64,000 nt of DNA from Anniella stebbinsi (lineage: Eukaryota > Chordata > Lepidosauria > Squamata > Anniellidae). Numbering within the stretch: position 1 is the first letter of the stretch; every line of letters starts with the position of its first letter. This document shows, piece by piece, positions 32,718-43,535 of this stretch. Location: positions 24,443,501-24,507,500 of the forward strand of contig JARDYH010000006.1 in the NCBI GenBank assembly GCA_029215795.1. The letters are read 5' to 3'. Under the pieces are notes generated by a model. The model made no database searches. It was not told where the DNA came from and saw only the letters and a program-made list of their open reading frames with translations. A program made the translations under genes and the position numbers.

Positions 32718-33028
32718 ACCCTGAGGCTGGTGAGGTGTCCCCTCCAGTAGGAGCTGGCGTGAATAGCAACAGCTGGACCTTTAAATATGGACCTGGCAAC
32801 TCCAAGCAGCCTGGTCCCGGTGAGTTGCCGGACAAATTCATTATCCCAGGATCTCCTGCAATCATCTCCATTCGTCAGGATCCACCAAACAGCCAAAACG
32901 ACAAAAGTGACTTCATAACCTTTGGCAAGAAGGAAGAGACCAAGAAAAAGAAGAAAAAGAAGAAGGGGAACAAGGCTCAAGAGAAAAAAGAAAAGGGCAA
33001 CACCACCGCTGACAACAGTGACCAGTGA
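32718..33028 (+). CDS. PCDHA: Protocadherin-alpha constant exon 3 (C-terminal cytoplasmic tail)
   Basis: The last exon shared by all clustered protocadherin-alpha isoforms. It encodes the end of the cytoplasmic tail of these neuronal cell-recognition proteins. A pyrimidine-rich acceptor (TGTTTTGACTTTTCCAG) precedes 32718. The first two bases complete a split codon, and 102 residues follow to TGA at 33026. Landmarks in order: [19 protein letters not shown]; the proline/glycine-rich [40 protein letters not shown] (32912-32929), which fits the WIRS consensus for WAVE-complex binding; then a run of eight lysines in a polybasic tract; ending DNSDQ. The alpha tail is known to bind FAK/Pyk2 family kinases. 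All reading-frame features are intact. Constant exons 1 and 2 and the variable exons are not found and should lie upstream. Confidence 0.97.
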
Positions 33029-35015
33029 GGGGTTTATACTGAACAATCTACTCAGCCAATTTTTGTAATCTTGGAAGATCTCTCCTATGTAGCAACTCCC
33101 AACTTCTTCCTACTTTTAACCAATTTCCTGTATGTGCAAGACTTCAAAATCCGCAGGGAATTCACAATGTCTGTCTAGATTGCTTAACAGGTTTTGTCTT
33201 GAAAGCTTTATTAAGCCTGGTGTTAACTCTTTTTCTCCACTCTGGCTTGTTTTCAGAATCTAAAAAGCAGACACAAGTTTCTTTTCTCCTACGCTGAAAA
33301 GGAGACTCTTCTTCACAATACAGCCAGTGCGAGGTTGGACTCTTTGCATTGTGGTTCCTGCGATCCTGTCCTGATGACACTTATAGGGGAGAGGGGAGTG
33401 AATTGGTTTTGGTATTGTGCACCCTGTATCTGATTGGAAACTTTTGTGTGCTGATTATTGGCTAGGTGATGCAAGATCAGTTCAATATGATGCAAGAAGA
33501 GCTTGTAAAACATGAACCAATGAAGTTCCTTGTGAAATTAATGTGCAATGCTGTGTGGCCTGGGGAACTACCTTAAAATTTGCAATTAGATTTTTCATAA
33601 TCAGATCTAGTGTGTAGTATGCTGGGGCTTTTATATATTTTATATACACACTCCAGTAAAAAGGAATACTCACTCAGACAACTGGTATACCATGAAGTAT
33701 ATCTTCTTCCAAGCCATTGGCCATATTGCCACAATAGGGCCTTTGTTCTCCTAGCAAGGATGTCCCTCAGGGAACGTTGGCATGGCAACCTCCCACACTC
33801 TTGGCTCAGTGCTGTAGTGCTAAAGAGGGAGTGTGGGAAATCTCTCTCTCCCTCTCTTTAAAAACAAACAAACAAAAACTCAACAGCAACTTTGGAGAGT
33901 GGGGATTCCCTTGCTCCAGCTGTGTAGACGGAACTGGTCCTACAACCCAGACCTTGGCATGCATGTACTGCAGGGAGTTGGATGTCTATCCATGGCACAT
34001 CTGATGCCTTTTGAAACCACTGTGCAGACATGCCCTCAGAGTTTAACAAGGGAAGGAAGGGCTGACATCTCAGGAATGTAACTGACTGTGATGTTTCCTT
34101 TATGTCCTTGTTTCCACTCTATTTAACATTCTTTTGCACATAATGTCTCTGAAAAGGTCAGAGTATTTTCCATAACATATATGCAAAAGTAAGGACAACA
34201 AAAACAAAAGCAAAAAAATAAAGAAAGGAAGAAAGGAAGAAAAAGAAACAAAGAAAAGAAACCTTATTTGTGGTATTTGTGATCTTATATCTCTATTGAT
34301 AAAGGGAATATGGCTGTAAATGAAGAAGAAATATGATGTCCTTTAACCCAAACTGACGTAAATTTACAGCCATTAGAAAATATAATTGCTGCTATTGAAG
34401 TGCTTTAGAAATAATTGCTTGAAACATCTGTATTATATCTGCCAATCACAACTTTATTCTGTCAGGCCACTGTTTTGGGGGGAGGGGGAGTCTGCCTCTT
34501 GCATGCATTAAGAAATACAAGATTTTCTCTTTCTCTTTTTGCATTACTTATTCTGCACTTTGAGTACACAACATTTGTAAACAAATTTCATCAGAGGAAG
34601 CTGAAGCCTTTTCCCACACAAACAGATCTACTAACCTGCCCGCTCCGTGCAATGTCTTGGTGTTATTATCTCCCACATAAAGCTCCTTGGGTTTTAGTTT
34701 GACTTTTCTAAGAGTTTATCAATTACTGACCCTACAACTATCACTCATTATGTAAAACTCAAGTACTGTATGTATGCTATATGCTCTTATAAGTATCCTG
34801 AAATATTTATTCTGTGCTTGTGTATGTGAATGTCAATGGAACTATTACCTAGCGTGGACATTAAGCTTTACTGTTGAATGTAAATCCATTATTATTATTA
34901 TTAATAATAATTTTGTACGCTTGTGAACAAGTGGAGTAGTGTTGATATTTTTAAGCACTGTTAGTTAAGTTTTTGTGTATGAATTGAAACACAAGTAAAA
35001 GATCTTTCTTAAATC
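33029..35015 (+). other. PCDHA: Probable PCDHA 3' untranslated region
   Basis: The alpha transcripts of other vertebrates carry a long 3'UTR after this exon. Here about 2 kb downstream of the stop is free of recognisable transposons, unlike the rest of the window, which fits a constrained UTR. An AATAAA lies in an A-rich patch at about 34217. AGTAAA, a weaker signal variant, lies at about 34994, near the end of the non-repetitive stretch. The end point is inferred; several short frames inside are chance. Confidence 0.55.
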
Positions 35016-35800
35016 AAGAAATCAGTAAATCACAGGATATTATTTCAGAGGTGGGGTTTATGAAGTAAATAACTTTTGCCTCCAGATAGATAAATACACA
35101 GCTGATATATAGACAGAAATGTGTACTTGACACAAACCATTATGTATATTGAACAGCATATGGTATATGAAGGAATGCTATAAAATAATTTAACCATGTT
35201 TTTCTCCACAGGATAAAGCTGGGATCCAAGACCTCAGGAGTAAGCACAGGGTTGCAGAGCACTTCTCTCCAGTTTGATGTTGTAGACTTTTTAAAAAAGC
35301 TTCTGAGTGACCACACTATTAAAAGTCAATTCCATACCTGTTTACTCAGAAGTAAGTCTCTCTCTGTTCAATGGGGTTTACTCAAAGGTAAGCCTACATC
35401 AGATTTTAGTATGACTTGGATGTAAATGCCGTTGAGATCAATGGGAGTTACTCTGGAATAATGGAACCAGCAGCTCTCTATTTTATGAACTGGAGATGCA
35501 CAGCTTTGCATGATCAAAGGAAAGGAAAATCAATCCTTCACAAATGCAACAAGAACCAATGAACTGGAGGGGGAAGGAGAAGGTGCAGGGTGGGGTAGGC
35601 ACAATAGCAGCAGAAGAGCAAAAATGAGAGCTCACTGGTATAGCTATGATCGTGAAAGGGAGGAGCGCTTGCAGCGCTTCTGAAATGGAGGTAAAAAATG
35701 TGGAGGCAAACCAGGGGAAAAATAGGAGCAATGGAGCCCTATATGATGAAACTTCGTCCAGATTCATTTTAAAGCGAATCAGGCAACTACAAAACTAACT
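35016..35800. other. Spacer with an old short interspersed repeat
   Basis: At about 35305-35460, TTTACTCAGAAGTAAGTCTC, then TTCAATGGGGTTTACTC and GAGATCAATGGGAGTTACTC are typical of an abundant old squamate short repeat. Nothing coding is supported; the 94-codon minus frame at 35483-35767 has no domain. Confidence 0.5.
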
Positions 35801-36965
35801 GGTTAAAGAACAGAAAGCAGAGTGTGGGAATAAATGGCAAATTCTCCTAATGGAGAGAAGTAAATAGTGGGGTCTCACAGGTATTGGGACCAACTCTTTT
35901 CAATTTATTCATAAATGATCTGGAATTAAGAGTGAGCAGTGAAGTGGTCAAGTTTGGTGATTACACCCAATTATTTAAGGTGGTTAAAACAAAAAGAGAT
36001 TGTGAGGAGTTCCTAAAGGATCTCTCCAAGCTGTGAGAGTGGGCATCCAAATGGCAGATGTGGTTCAATGCAAGCAAGTGTAAAGTGATGCATGTTGGGA
36101 CAAAAAAACCCAACCTCAAATATAACCTAATGGGATCTGAGCTGCCGGTTACCCGACCAAGTAAGAGATCTTGGGGTTGTGGTGGGAAGTTCGATGAAAA
36201 TCAACCCAGTGTGCAGCCTGTAAAGAAGGCAAACTCCATGTTAGGCATTATTAGAAAAGGAATTATGAATAAAACAGTCAGTATCACACTGCCTGTATAA
36301 AAATCTATGGTGCAATCATACTTAGAATACTGGGTAAAGTTTTGGTCACCACAACTTAAAAAAACATGCTGTAGAGCTGGAAAAACTGCAGAAAAGGGCA
36401 ACTAAAATGATCGGGACTGGAGCATCTTCTCTATGAGGGAAGGTTACAATAGCTGGGATTGTTCAACTTGGAAAAATGGAGGCTAAGGGGAAACCTGATA
36501 GAGGTGTACAAAATTTCTCATGTTGTGGAGAATATGGATAGGGAGACATTTTTCTCCCTCTCTCATAATACTAGAACCCAGGGTCATCCCATGAAGCTGA
36601 TGGATGAGAGATTCAGGATAGATAAAAGGAAGTACTTCACACAGCATATAGTTAAATTATGGAATTCACTGCCACAAGATGTGGTGATGGCCACCAATTT
36701 GGATGGCTTTTAAAGCGGGTTGGATAAATTCCTGGAGAAGGCTATCAATGGCTACTAATCCTGATGACTATGTGCCACCTCCAGGATCAGAGGCAGTAAG
36801 CCTGTATACACCAGTTGCTGGGGAGCATGGGTGGGAGGGTGCTGTTGCACCATATCCTGCTTTGTTGGTCCCTGGCCGACAGCTGGTTGGCCACTGTGTG
36901 AACAGAGACTGGACTAGATCTACCCTCAGTCTGATCCAGCATGGCACCTCTTATGTTCTTATTCT
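35800..36965 (+). mobile_element. CR1/L3-type LINE, RT C-terminal half and 3' end
   Basis: Broken frames give an RT piece: LGPTLFNLFINDLE, then VVKFGDYTQLF. The catalytic F-A-D-D has become F-G-D-Y, so this RT is dead. MWFNASKCKVMHVG and RLRGNLIEVYKI follow, then KYFTQHIVKLWNSLPQDVV. The 3' end (GGTTGGCCACTGTGTGAACA, GATCCAGCATGGC, CTTATGTTCTTAT) differs from the ATTCTATGATT type, so this is a separate subfamily. A second 3' fragment of it lies at 55978-56045. Confidence 0.9.
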
Positions 36966-37194
36966 GATGATCTTTAGAAATGGGATCACTATGATTCATT
37001 TTTCAAGATCTGATACTTGAAATCCAGGATGTGTGTGTGTGTATCCGTGCGTGTGTGTCTGTGTAGATATATATAAAATAAATATCCACTTTTTAGCTTT
37101 TGAGGGACTATAACGTGGCTTCTAGCTAGTAATTAATATTGAGACAGACGAACACAGGCAACTGAAGAATCCGTTTATTGCTTTGACAAAGATA

Positions 37195-37490
37195 TTTTGT
37201 TGCTGCCACCCCCTCCCCTGATGGGCATGGAGTGTGGCTCTGTGCCCATTTCTGGTGCTTGTTTACTTGTGAGTAAGTGAGCACCAGGTGGGACAGGTGC
37301 CCACACATCCCACGGCCTCGGGATGTTCCCGGGACTGCGGGAAGAATCGGGTTTTCCCAGGGATCTCTTATCTTGGGGAAAACCCGTGCCTATCCCCATC
37401 CCCAGGAGTCCCTGTGTATCATTTGCACACACAGGGATGACCTGAGGAGATTTGCGGGATAAATGGCTGATGTAGAAACGGCCTAAGTAA
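37195..37490. mobile_element. MITE with GTGTAGAAACGGCCTTA-type end, truncated copy
   Basis: CCCCTGATGGGCA, then GGGATGTTCCCGGGACTGCG, GGGTTTTCCCAGGGATC, TGTGTATCATTTGCACACAC and the end GTAGAAACGGCCTAA align in order with 53262-53512. Only the right part is present. Confidence 0.85.
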
Positions 37491-38120
37491 AGTTGCGAGG
37501 CCCAAGAAAAATCCCTTCACAGTGGTGCTCTTCCTTGTACCACTATCTTACAAGGTTATGAGAGAAGCTAAAGCTCACATGGGGAACCCCCTCCCCCGAA
37601 CATTTCCCCATGTCAGTGCTATCCTTCTAGAAATTGGTAACACTTGTGGGGGTTGGAGGAGCTGCAGTATGGGCTTACGCTCATAACTTTACTCTTGCAT
37701 AAAATTAGGCTCATGGATTTCCTGGAGCCTAATGTTACGTTAATGGCGTTGATAAAGGGGCAATTTATGCAACATTAGATTCCCAGAAATCCATGACTCC
37801 CCTAGGCTGATCTAGGCAGTGAAGTACCCTGAGGCCCTACACTGACTCCAACCCTCAGGTTGGTGTTTGGATTCTCTTAGACAGGAAGGAGTATAAGAGG
37901 GCTTCCTATTCCCATTGGGTCTTGCCTGAGCAACATGGTCTACTTGAGCTTTAATGTGCTTCTGTATCCTTTGGTCCTGACTTCTGGCTTGCTTTTCAGA
38001 GCTGTCCCTACTTTGATCTTGACTTGCTCTTCAGTCCTCGCATCTGGCGTCATCCCTCAACTCCATTTCTCTAGTATGACTCCTGACTTATCTCAGACTG
38101 TTCCCTGTGGCTCAGCCCAG

Positions 38121-38151
<31 letters not shown>

Positions 38152-38269
38152 TTATTTACTATATAGATTTATTAAGGCTGAGTTGAATTCCCCAACACAC
38201 GCTACTGTGGCACCATTCATCCGCTGGTCAATGGGGGCAGCTATCTTTCTCCGCAATAATTCCATAATG
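37491..38269. other. No gene; contains an (AC)n microsatellite
   Basis: Non-coding, mixed composition. The (AC)n tract at 38121-38149 is the one repeat seen. Confidence 0.5.
38121..38149. repeat. (AC)n microsatellite
   Basis: About 14 uninterrupted AC units. Confidence 0.95.
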
Positions 38270-39058
38270 TAGGGTGACCAGATTTTGGAACCCAAAATCC
38301 TGGTCCAAAATGGCCACCCAAACTGGCCGCCCAAAGGGGGCGGGTGGGCCCCCCAAAAAATAAAATATTTTTTTTAAAAGGCCACCCGCCATGTGGCCAA
38401 CAAGCAGATCTGAAACCCCCCCGCCACCCCCCCACCCAAAACAAACCCCACCACCACCAAGCCACCCCCCCAAAAAAAACACAGTGAGGGGGGAGGGGGC
38501 TTACCTGCTGGGGCCGTCCGCTGGCACCCATGGGCGCCAATGGATGGCAGCGGATGGTCCCGGCAGGTAAGAAGTGCGGCGGGGGAGGCGGGAGGGCGCG
38601 CTACTGAGGGACAGGCCACGAAGCCTGTTTCTCAGTAGTTTCGAGCACCGGAGGGAAGCGGCCGCCCCGGCAGGTAAGTGGGGGGGGCCCTCCCGCCTTG
38701 TGCTCCTTACCTGCAGGGGCAGCTGCTTCCCTCCGGTGCTCGAATCTACTGAGAAACAGGCTTCATGGCCTGTCCCTCAGTAGCACGCCAGGTGATGACG
38801 TCATCACCTGGCGCGCTACTGAGGGACAGGCCGTGAAGCCTGTTTCTCAGTAGATTCAAGCACTGGAGGGAAGCGGACGCTCCGGCAGGTGGGGGTGGGG
38901 GGTCCCCCCACCCGAAACCCCACCACCAAGCCACCCATCCCCCCAAAAACCCAGGCCAGACCTACCAGGTCTGCCGCTCTCTGCTACCACCAAGTGACCC
39001 CCCGCAGCCCTGGTTTGCCCCGGGAAACCCCGGGCGATCTGGTCACCCTACCATAATG
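38262..39058. mobile_element. 781-bp hAT-like element with CRE-centred palindrome
   Basis: Element 38270-39050: ends TAGGGTGACCAGAT and ATCTGGTCACCCTA, target duplication CCATAATG at 38262-38269 and 39051-39058. The ends match the short MITEs at 42652 and 59054. The interior is different: GC-rich, with palindromes built from CTACTGAGGGACAGGCC and CTGTTTCTCAGTAG. One is centred on GGTGATGACGTCATCACC (38791-38808) next to GGCGCGC, and arms end at GGCAGGTAAG / CTTACCTGC. The plan matches the 3804 family although the arm sequences differ. The only frames are composition-driven. Confidence 0.92.
38791..38808. promoter_or_regulatory. 18-bp perfect palindrome containing a consensus CRE
   Basis: GGTGATGACGTCATCACC with the full CREB/ATF octamer TGACGTCA at 38796-38803, at the centre of the transposon palindrome. 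Binding is inferred from the consensus only, and the CpG may be methylated in vivo. Confidence 0.5.
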
Positions 39059-39796
39059 AACATTGTTCCTATGGTACATTCTGACCCAAATTACAAAATA
39101 AATGCCAATGGGCTGCTGAGTGCAGCCAAGCCCGTGTTTGAAGTGGTGGCAAACTTGGTTGTTTGTTTGTTTGTTTGCAAAAATATATCTGTGTGTGTGT
39201 GCGTGCGTGCGTGCGTGCTGGGGGGTGGGATTGACCCTCAGCCATTTCATATTTAGGATAAGCCCACCATCCATCCATATGTTCTTAGATTTTGCCAGCC
39301 TCTAAAGATTATTTCAGTCTTCAAGTAGTGTTTTGCACCACCCTGAAAATAACATGGGGGGGGGGGGCTAAGATTAATATACTGCCCTTCACATACATTA
39401 TCAGGGCAGCTTACAATCAGTCAATCAAACCTCACTCTGTGTGTATGTTTTTGCATATAAGTGTGTTGTTCTTACTTCCTGTGCCAGAAAGTTATCCCAC
39501 TGACCTTGTGCTGCCCATGACACTCTATTGCTTCCTTATGATTCAGGTGAATTGCTTGTTCCACATTCTTTTCAGCAGGGAGCTACTCTGCCCAACCCAC
39601 TGCTGGAAGCCCTGGTTTGGGTTCCTGTTCACATCCTCACATCCTGCAGCCCTGCTTAGTAAGTCCTTGTCATGGCCTAGATGAACACCTGCTCCAGTTG
39701 TATATACTCTGATGCAGAGGACTCCCTCCCTTTCACATGCTTCTCAGCAGACAAGAGTGAGAAAATATGCCCACCTTCTCTTGATCAATCTTCCTC

Positions 39797-39830
<34 letters not shown>

Positions 39831-40444
39831 ATTTCCAATGCTCCTGCTCCTACTCTCTCCTTGAATACTGAAGCAGCAGGATACAATTGCCTTTGGCTTG
39901 CTGCCACCTCTTCTATCTCGCCTTCCTTTCCCTTCTGGGACACTTTGCAGTGCGTCTTTTCTTTTTTGTTTTACTTTATCAATAAACCCCCCTTTGTGGA
40001 AAAGCTCTAGACTTGTCTCTTTCTCTCTCTCTCTCCCGCCTGCCCCCTAGACCAGAGATGCTGCCCCATGGGCTGGATCTGACCTGTGGCCCCTTTTCAT
40101 CAGGCCCCCCATCATGTCCTCTGCTCTTTGGGCCATCCCCCATTCCTCAGCCCACCCCCTCCTCCCCGGCTCCCTGAGGAGTTCAGAAGAGTAATAGGGA
40201 ACAACCTGTGACTCTCATCAGGTACAACTGTGTCCACTGCCACCTTTTAACTGAACTGTATTCTGACACTGTCCACATAGGGTGTCTGCAAAAAATTTTA
40301 AAAAGGAAAGAAATGAAAACAGAAGGTTGGGAGAATCCATCCACTTGAACTCCAAAGTGTTTATAGTATCTTGGAGAGGAATTAGAGTCAGGAGGATGCA
40401 TATGAAGACGTGGTTAAAAGACTTTCCTCCCAATGCTACACTGA
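39059..40444. other. No gene; simple repeats and a possible LTR-like tail
   Basis: Contains GT/GC-type microsatellite at 39190-39218 and (CT)n at 39801-39827. At 39970-40070 an AATAAA is followed by a CT-rich stretch ending CCCCCTAGACC. That order can be seen in the R-U5 part of retroviral LTRs, but no second LTR, TG/CA ends or coding remains were found, so it is not called as such. Confidence 0.4.
39801..39827. repeat. (CT)n microsatellite
   Basis: About 13 CT units. Confidence 0.95.
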
Positions 40445-40787
40445 GGCTGCCTCTACAAGAGGCATTTAAAGCTCTTTCAAGGCGCATTAAAAATTTACCT
40501 CTACAAGAACGGAGCGTAAATCGGGCGTAGAGGCGCGTTTTCTCTCCGATTATGCGCATTATCGAATGCGCGTTAAATAGCGAGTTTTATTTTGCTCCAG
40601 CCGTTACAGCGCATTTTGACTATGTGAACAAGCGATTCTCCGCATGTCAACAGTTTAAATCGCATTTCAGTCATCCAGTAATGCGCTTCGCCGCCTCTCG
40701 TACAGAGGTATTAGGCATAAATGCGCTTCTGCGAATATGCGCATAATCGCCTAACCAGGCGTAAAGGCGAATTCTTGTAGATGAGGC
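40445..40787. mobile_element. MITE with CTCTACAAG-type ends, copy 2
   Basis: About 343 bp from GGCTGCCTCTACAAG to CTTGTAGATGAGGC. Internal blocks as in 438-1340 and 46820-47167, without the minisatellite. Target duplication not evident. Confidence 0.85.
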
Positions 40788-41470
40788 TTGAGAGGATTCA
40801 GGATGGAGGAAAGGGAAAGGGAAAGCTTCTTCCCCACCCCCTGCCCTTCCCACATAGCACTACACCTCTCAGGAAGGTGTAGCAGTCACCCTAAACCTGA
40901 GCCTTTTAGCATTTTATAGGGTTACAGATGGAGAGGGGGGATGACTTCCCTCACCGGTGGACCCTTTTTTACAAGGGTTCCCTAAAAAGGGATTTCCGAT
41001 GGTCTGCCACCAGTCAGGATGAATTTCCTGACACTCCCTAGCCTGTCCAGCTGCTTGGGGAGTTTCTGAGCCCTATTGGCAAGGACCCCTCTCTTCAGCT
41101 CAGACCATGGAAAGAAGAAAAAGAAAGGTGCTTTGGATTTTCTTTCCCATAGTCCAGGAACACAGAACTTAATAAAACCTTGTAAGAACCCTGAGAACAC
41201 AAGCAGTAGCTTTGTAACTGTGCAGTTATTCATGTGAGGGAAGAGCTTAGTGAGAACTCCCCTCTAAAACATCTCTGCCATACGTACAAATATAAAAAGG
41301 AGTTTATTGGGAAAGGGGCAAACCAAGGGAAGGATTTTTTCAAAATCAATCTAACATAGCTACTTTTAAAAGTAATCTAACGTAGTATCTACTTGAGTAG
41401 AGTCTTGGGTTCCAGAGCATATGTAGTGTTAATTGCAGAGAGGATGGTTTGAGGGAGAATATCTTGGCCA
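40788..41470. other. No gene recognised
   Basis: Non-coding stretch without identifiable repeats. Confidence 0.4.
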
Positions 41471-41720
41471 CCAATTTGCTGTTTGTTTATTTGACCAATA
41501 AAAATAAAATCTCTACCAAGAAAATGGCACTCAAGGTGGCTCACAATCATAGGAACTAAAAAATAAAATAAAATAAAACTTGATTAAAACAACAATAAAA
41601 TAAATAAATTAAAACACAATTAAAACACAACAATAACAGAATAAAAACAGCAACCAATCCAACATATCAACTTATATGCCAAAGGCCTGCTTGAATAAAA
41701 ACATATTTGCCTACTGGTGG
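41471..41720 (-). mobile_element. L2-type LINE 3' tail, antisense
   Basis: AATGGCACTCAAGGTGGCTC followed by long AAATAAAATAAAA-type tracts and GCCAAAGGCCTGCTTGAATA. This resembles the inverted 3' region of L2-like elements; compare 51852-52258. It is short and diverged. Confidence 0.5.
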
Positions 41721-41749
41721 AAGGACATCAGAGAGGGAGCCAACTCTGT

Positions 41750-42180
41750 CCTCATCTTCACGGTGTCGGGATGGCGTTGTGGCGGTGGCGACAGGCGTTG
41801 CGCCCCGCATTTGCGCTCCTTCAGCCCATCTACAGTGGAAGGAGCACCATAGCAGGCTTTCCTGCTGCCGCCGCCACAGCATCCGCCAAACAAAGCATGA
41901 GCAGCAGTCTTCCAAGGTAAGGGTTCTTTAAAAGGAAAAAAAAATGTTTAAATGGAGTGGGGAAGTACGGGTAGAGGTCTGTGGAGGCGCAGAGCTGGTG
42001 CAGCGCGCTTATGGCTCGCTGGTCCATCCCTTTTCCTGCCCAGCCCATGGCGACCAATCAGTAGTCACCATAGACTGTGGCACGCCTACCAGAAGCTCCA
42101 GAGCAAGAGCGACAGACAGCAAATGCCATCGTAGCGTTGCTCCAAGCTAAAAAAGTCGGGGTAAATGCCTACCCAGATGA
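41750..42180. mobile_element. GC-rich dispersed repeat, copy related to 18640 and 16210
   Basis: The block 42090-42160 (CCAGAAGCTCCAGAGCAAGA, CATCGTAGCGTTGCTCCAAG) repeats 18675-18735. The CGCTCC...GGAGCAC pair (41810-41850) resembles the 16234 hairpin. The overlapping frames on both strands are rich in Ala, Arg and Gly and have no domain. Confidence 0.5.
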
Positions 42181-42311
42181 ATTTTAAGTGTTTTATTGGT
42201 ATTTTATTGGTATTTTGGTATTGGTTTTATATGCTTTTAATCAGTTTTGTGTATTTCATATTTGATGTTGGTCCCCACCTCGATCCGGAGGGAGAGACGG
42301 GTCCTAAATAA

Positions 42312-42353
<42 letters not shown>

Positions 42354-42355
42354 TA
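42180..42355 (+). mobile_element. LINE 3' tail ending in (ATT)n
   Basis: TTTTATTGGTATTTTATTGG, then CCTCGATCCGGAGGGAGAGA and GGGTCCTAAATAAATT followed by an (ATT)n tract (42310-42353). This fits the 3' end of an L2-like element. Confidence 0.55.
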
Positions 42356-42384
42356 GAGCGGAATTTTGGGGCTTTGCCCCTAGA

Positions 42385-42439
42385 TGGCTTCGGAGTGGTG
42401 GCAGCATCATGTAAATGACCTGCCACCACTCCGAAGCCA
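42385..42439. repeat. Perfect 20-bp inverted repeat, hairpin
   Basis: TGGCTTCGGAGTGGTGGCAG (42385-42404) is exactly inverted at 42420-42439, with a 15-base loop. It is the counterpart of the weaker hairpin at 18783-18843. Confidence 0.9.
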
Positions 42440-42643
42440 CTGCGGGGAAAAGCGGCCATCTAGAGATACCCCTAGCCTCCCTAGGCAGGGGGTTTCACAG
42501 CATGGGAGCAGCCATCGAGGAGGCGCTTTCTCACGTCACCACCAAACGCACCTTTGAAGGTGGTAGTACCAAAAGGAAGGCCTCTCCCCAAAATTTTAAA
42601 ACCAGGACAGGATCGTCTTCTTCTCTCAAAAAGGACTTTATAG

Positions 42644-42972
42644 ATCATAACTAGGATGACCAGATAAAATCCAGGTCAGGGCTCATGTAACTTTAATAGT
42701 TGTAGAGAAAAGGGAATTTCATCCAGTGTCATTTGTATGCAATTAGTTCCTGGTGAAATTCCCTCCTCATCACAACAGTTAAAGTTGAAGGGGCCCTGCC
42801 TTCTTTTGTATATGGTCACTCTAGTATAGTGCATGCACCTTTGTGATGAAGAGGGAATTTTACCAGGAACTAATTGCATACAAATAACTCTGGCTGAAAT
42901 TCTCTTTTCTCTACAACTGTTAACGTTACATGAGCCCTGACCTGGATTTTATCTGGTCACCCTAATCATAAC
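42644..42972. mobile_element. Palindromic hAT-like MITE, copy c
   Basis: Element 42652-42964, ends TAGGATGACCAGATAAAAT and its inverse, target duplication ATCATAAC at 42644-42651 and 42965-42972. The interior matches copies a, d and e, but the outermost sequence is the GACCAGATAAAATCC variant shared with 59054. It links the two terminal types. Confidence 0.93.
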
Positions 42973-43419
42973 CAGCCCTTTAAACTGTGCCTCAAAACAA
43001 ACCAGTATCCAGTAAAGATATTGTAACAAGGGGGTTGCATGCTCACTGTAACCGGTTGCAGTTAACAGTCTGGCCATAGCATTCTGGAGACCAGCTGAAA
43101 TTTGCAAAGAGTTTTCGAAGGCAGCCCCATGTAGAGTGCACTGCAGTAGACCAAACGGGATGTAATTAAGGTATGTATGATTATGGCCAGATCAGACATC
43201 TCTAGGGATGGGCACAATTGGTGCACTTAGCCTCAGCTGCACAAATGGACTTTTGGCCACCACCAAAACTTGGGCATGCAGGTTCAGGGTCAAGTCCAGG
43301 ACAGAGTCCAGGAGTTCACCCAAACTGCAAGCCTGTTGTGGATGGGAAGCATGACCCCATCCACAACAGGTTGAATTCCTATTCCTGATCTGTCTTTTGA
43401 TTAACCAGGAGACTCTGAG
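42973..43419. other. Probable further LINE/SINE debris, no gene
   Basis: CTTTAAACTGTGCCTCAAAA through CACTGCAGTAGACCAAACGG looks like an inverted LINE 3' region, but the family was not settled. No coding is supported. Confidence 0.35.
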
Positions 43420-43535
43420 CCTATCTACACACGAAGGATAAAACAATTTGAAAACAATTTGAAAACTGTATATGGAGTGTGTCCTGGGCCCCAACAGTTC
43501 TCAAAACTGTTATAAACCATTTTAAACCGTTTTAT
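43420..43535. mobile_element. Foldback MITE, CTATCTACAC-type, partial
   Basis: GAGCCTATCTACACACGAAG, then CTGTATATGGAGTGTGTCCT and GGGCCCCAACAGTTCTCAAA, as in 58012-58122. The right end is joined directly to the CR1. Confidence 0.75.

Noticed and set aside
39970..40070. AATAAA followed by a CT-rich tract, like a retroviral LTR end
   Set aside because: No paired LTR, no TG...CA borders, no coding remains nearby.
42237..42440. Asn-rich frame across 42310-42353
   Set aside because: Translation of the (ATT)n microsatellite.
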